From: Candidatus Zixiibacteriota bacterium
GTDB lineage: Bacteria > RBG-13-66-14 > B26-G2 > WVWN01
DNA length: 29,405 nt
Assembly (NCBI GenBank): GCA_030613505.1
Contig: JAUWLW010000037.1
Span: 1 to 29,405, forward strand
Direction of reading: 5' to 3'
In this document: positions 29,355-29,405 of the stretch, piece after piece
Position numbering within the stretch: position 1 is the stretch's first letter
Layout of the letters: every line of letters begins with the position of its first letter
Program-made: the position numbers and the translations under genes
The notes under the pieces: generated by a model
What the model saw: only the letters and a program-made list of their open reading frames with translations
Database searches by the model: none
Told to the model about the DNA's origin: nothing

Positions 29355-29405
29355 ATGAGTAAGCTCGCGATAACTACGGCCGCGGCGCTCGGCGCGCTGG
29401 CGGCC
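29355..29405 (+). CDS. 5' end of an exported protein (partial)
   Basis: Seventeen codons to the window edge: MSKLAITTAAALGALAA. A basic start followed by an Ala/Leu core is the beginning of a Sec signal peptide. The promoter and ribosome site match those of the tagged, singly transcribed genes, so I predict, without proof, that this gene also ends in the SLGRV tag. No domain can be read. Confidence 0.6.
   Translation, partial: MSKLAITTAAALGALAA

Noticed and set aside
1-29405. tRNA, rRNA, CRISPR, insertion sequence or prophage genes.
   Set aside because: I looked for repeat-spacer arrays, transposase-like proteins and terminal repeats and saw none; tRNA and rRNA were judged only by eye, so a covariance search would be needed to be certain.

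Overview
This window is about 29.4 kb of GC-rich bacterial DNA, and almost every gene lies on the + strand. The gene content is exported NHL beta-propellers, TPR lipoprotein-like or periplasmic proteins, fused membrane/spermidine-synthase-like proteins, a bactofilin-like shell protein under an ECF sigma factor, and radical SAM/B12 enzymes. This points to an uncultured, probably Gram-negative candidate phylum. A Coatesbacteria-like or other FCB-adjacent lineage is my guess; no marker gene here proves it. I saw no rRNA, tRNA, CRISPR array, transposase or phage gene.

Layout. 1-242: 3' end of a gene with an fn3-like C-terminus. 463-1434: exported six-repeat NHL protein. 1551-4127: membrane/spermidine-synthase-like protein with C-terminal TPRs, convergent with a family-4 glycosyltransferase (4102-5175, minus). 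5279-6298: exported NlpC/P60 peptidase. 6471-8325: lone fumarase beta subunit, Tat-exported NHL protein and a small membrane protein. 8366-10033: internally duplicated polytopic membrane protein. 10104-12167: B12-binding radical SAM enzyme plus a membrane methyltransferase-like protein. 12273-17695: a second, degenerate membrane/spermidine-synthase-like protein, two exported TPR proteins and a 50-residue membrane protein, tightly packed. 17767-22330: redox operon (Fe-S protein, FMN-binding/Fe-S membrane protein, exported NHL protein, seven-heme cytochrome c, membrane-tethered ferredoxin, 2Fe-2S/4Fe-4S protein). 22330-23896: exported Rossmann-like protein and a DedA protein. 24103-25984: PseG/SpsG-like glycosyl hydrolase or transferase and a GlcE-like FAD protein. 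26037-28420: ECF sigma factor, zinc-finger anti-sigma factor and bactofilin-like membrane protein. 28558-29199: small exported protein. 29355-end: start of another strongly translated exported protein.

The most interesting signal is a short C-terminal tag. Four exported proteins with three unrelated domain types (463, 19379, 22330 and 28558) all end exactly in SLGRV(K/R)ALF(R/K/H). The codons differ between copies, so the conservation is at protein level. Exported proteins for the Tat route, the NlpC/P60 peptidase and the TPR proteins lack it. It looks like a lineage-specific C-terminal sorting, processing or attachment signal. It is shorter than, and different from, the T9SS, PEP-CTERM, LPXTG and MYXO-CTERM types I know. 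Two of the four tagged proteins are embedded in the redox operon, which hints at a surface-located partner for that electron-transfer chain.
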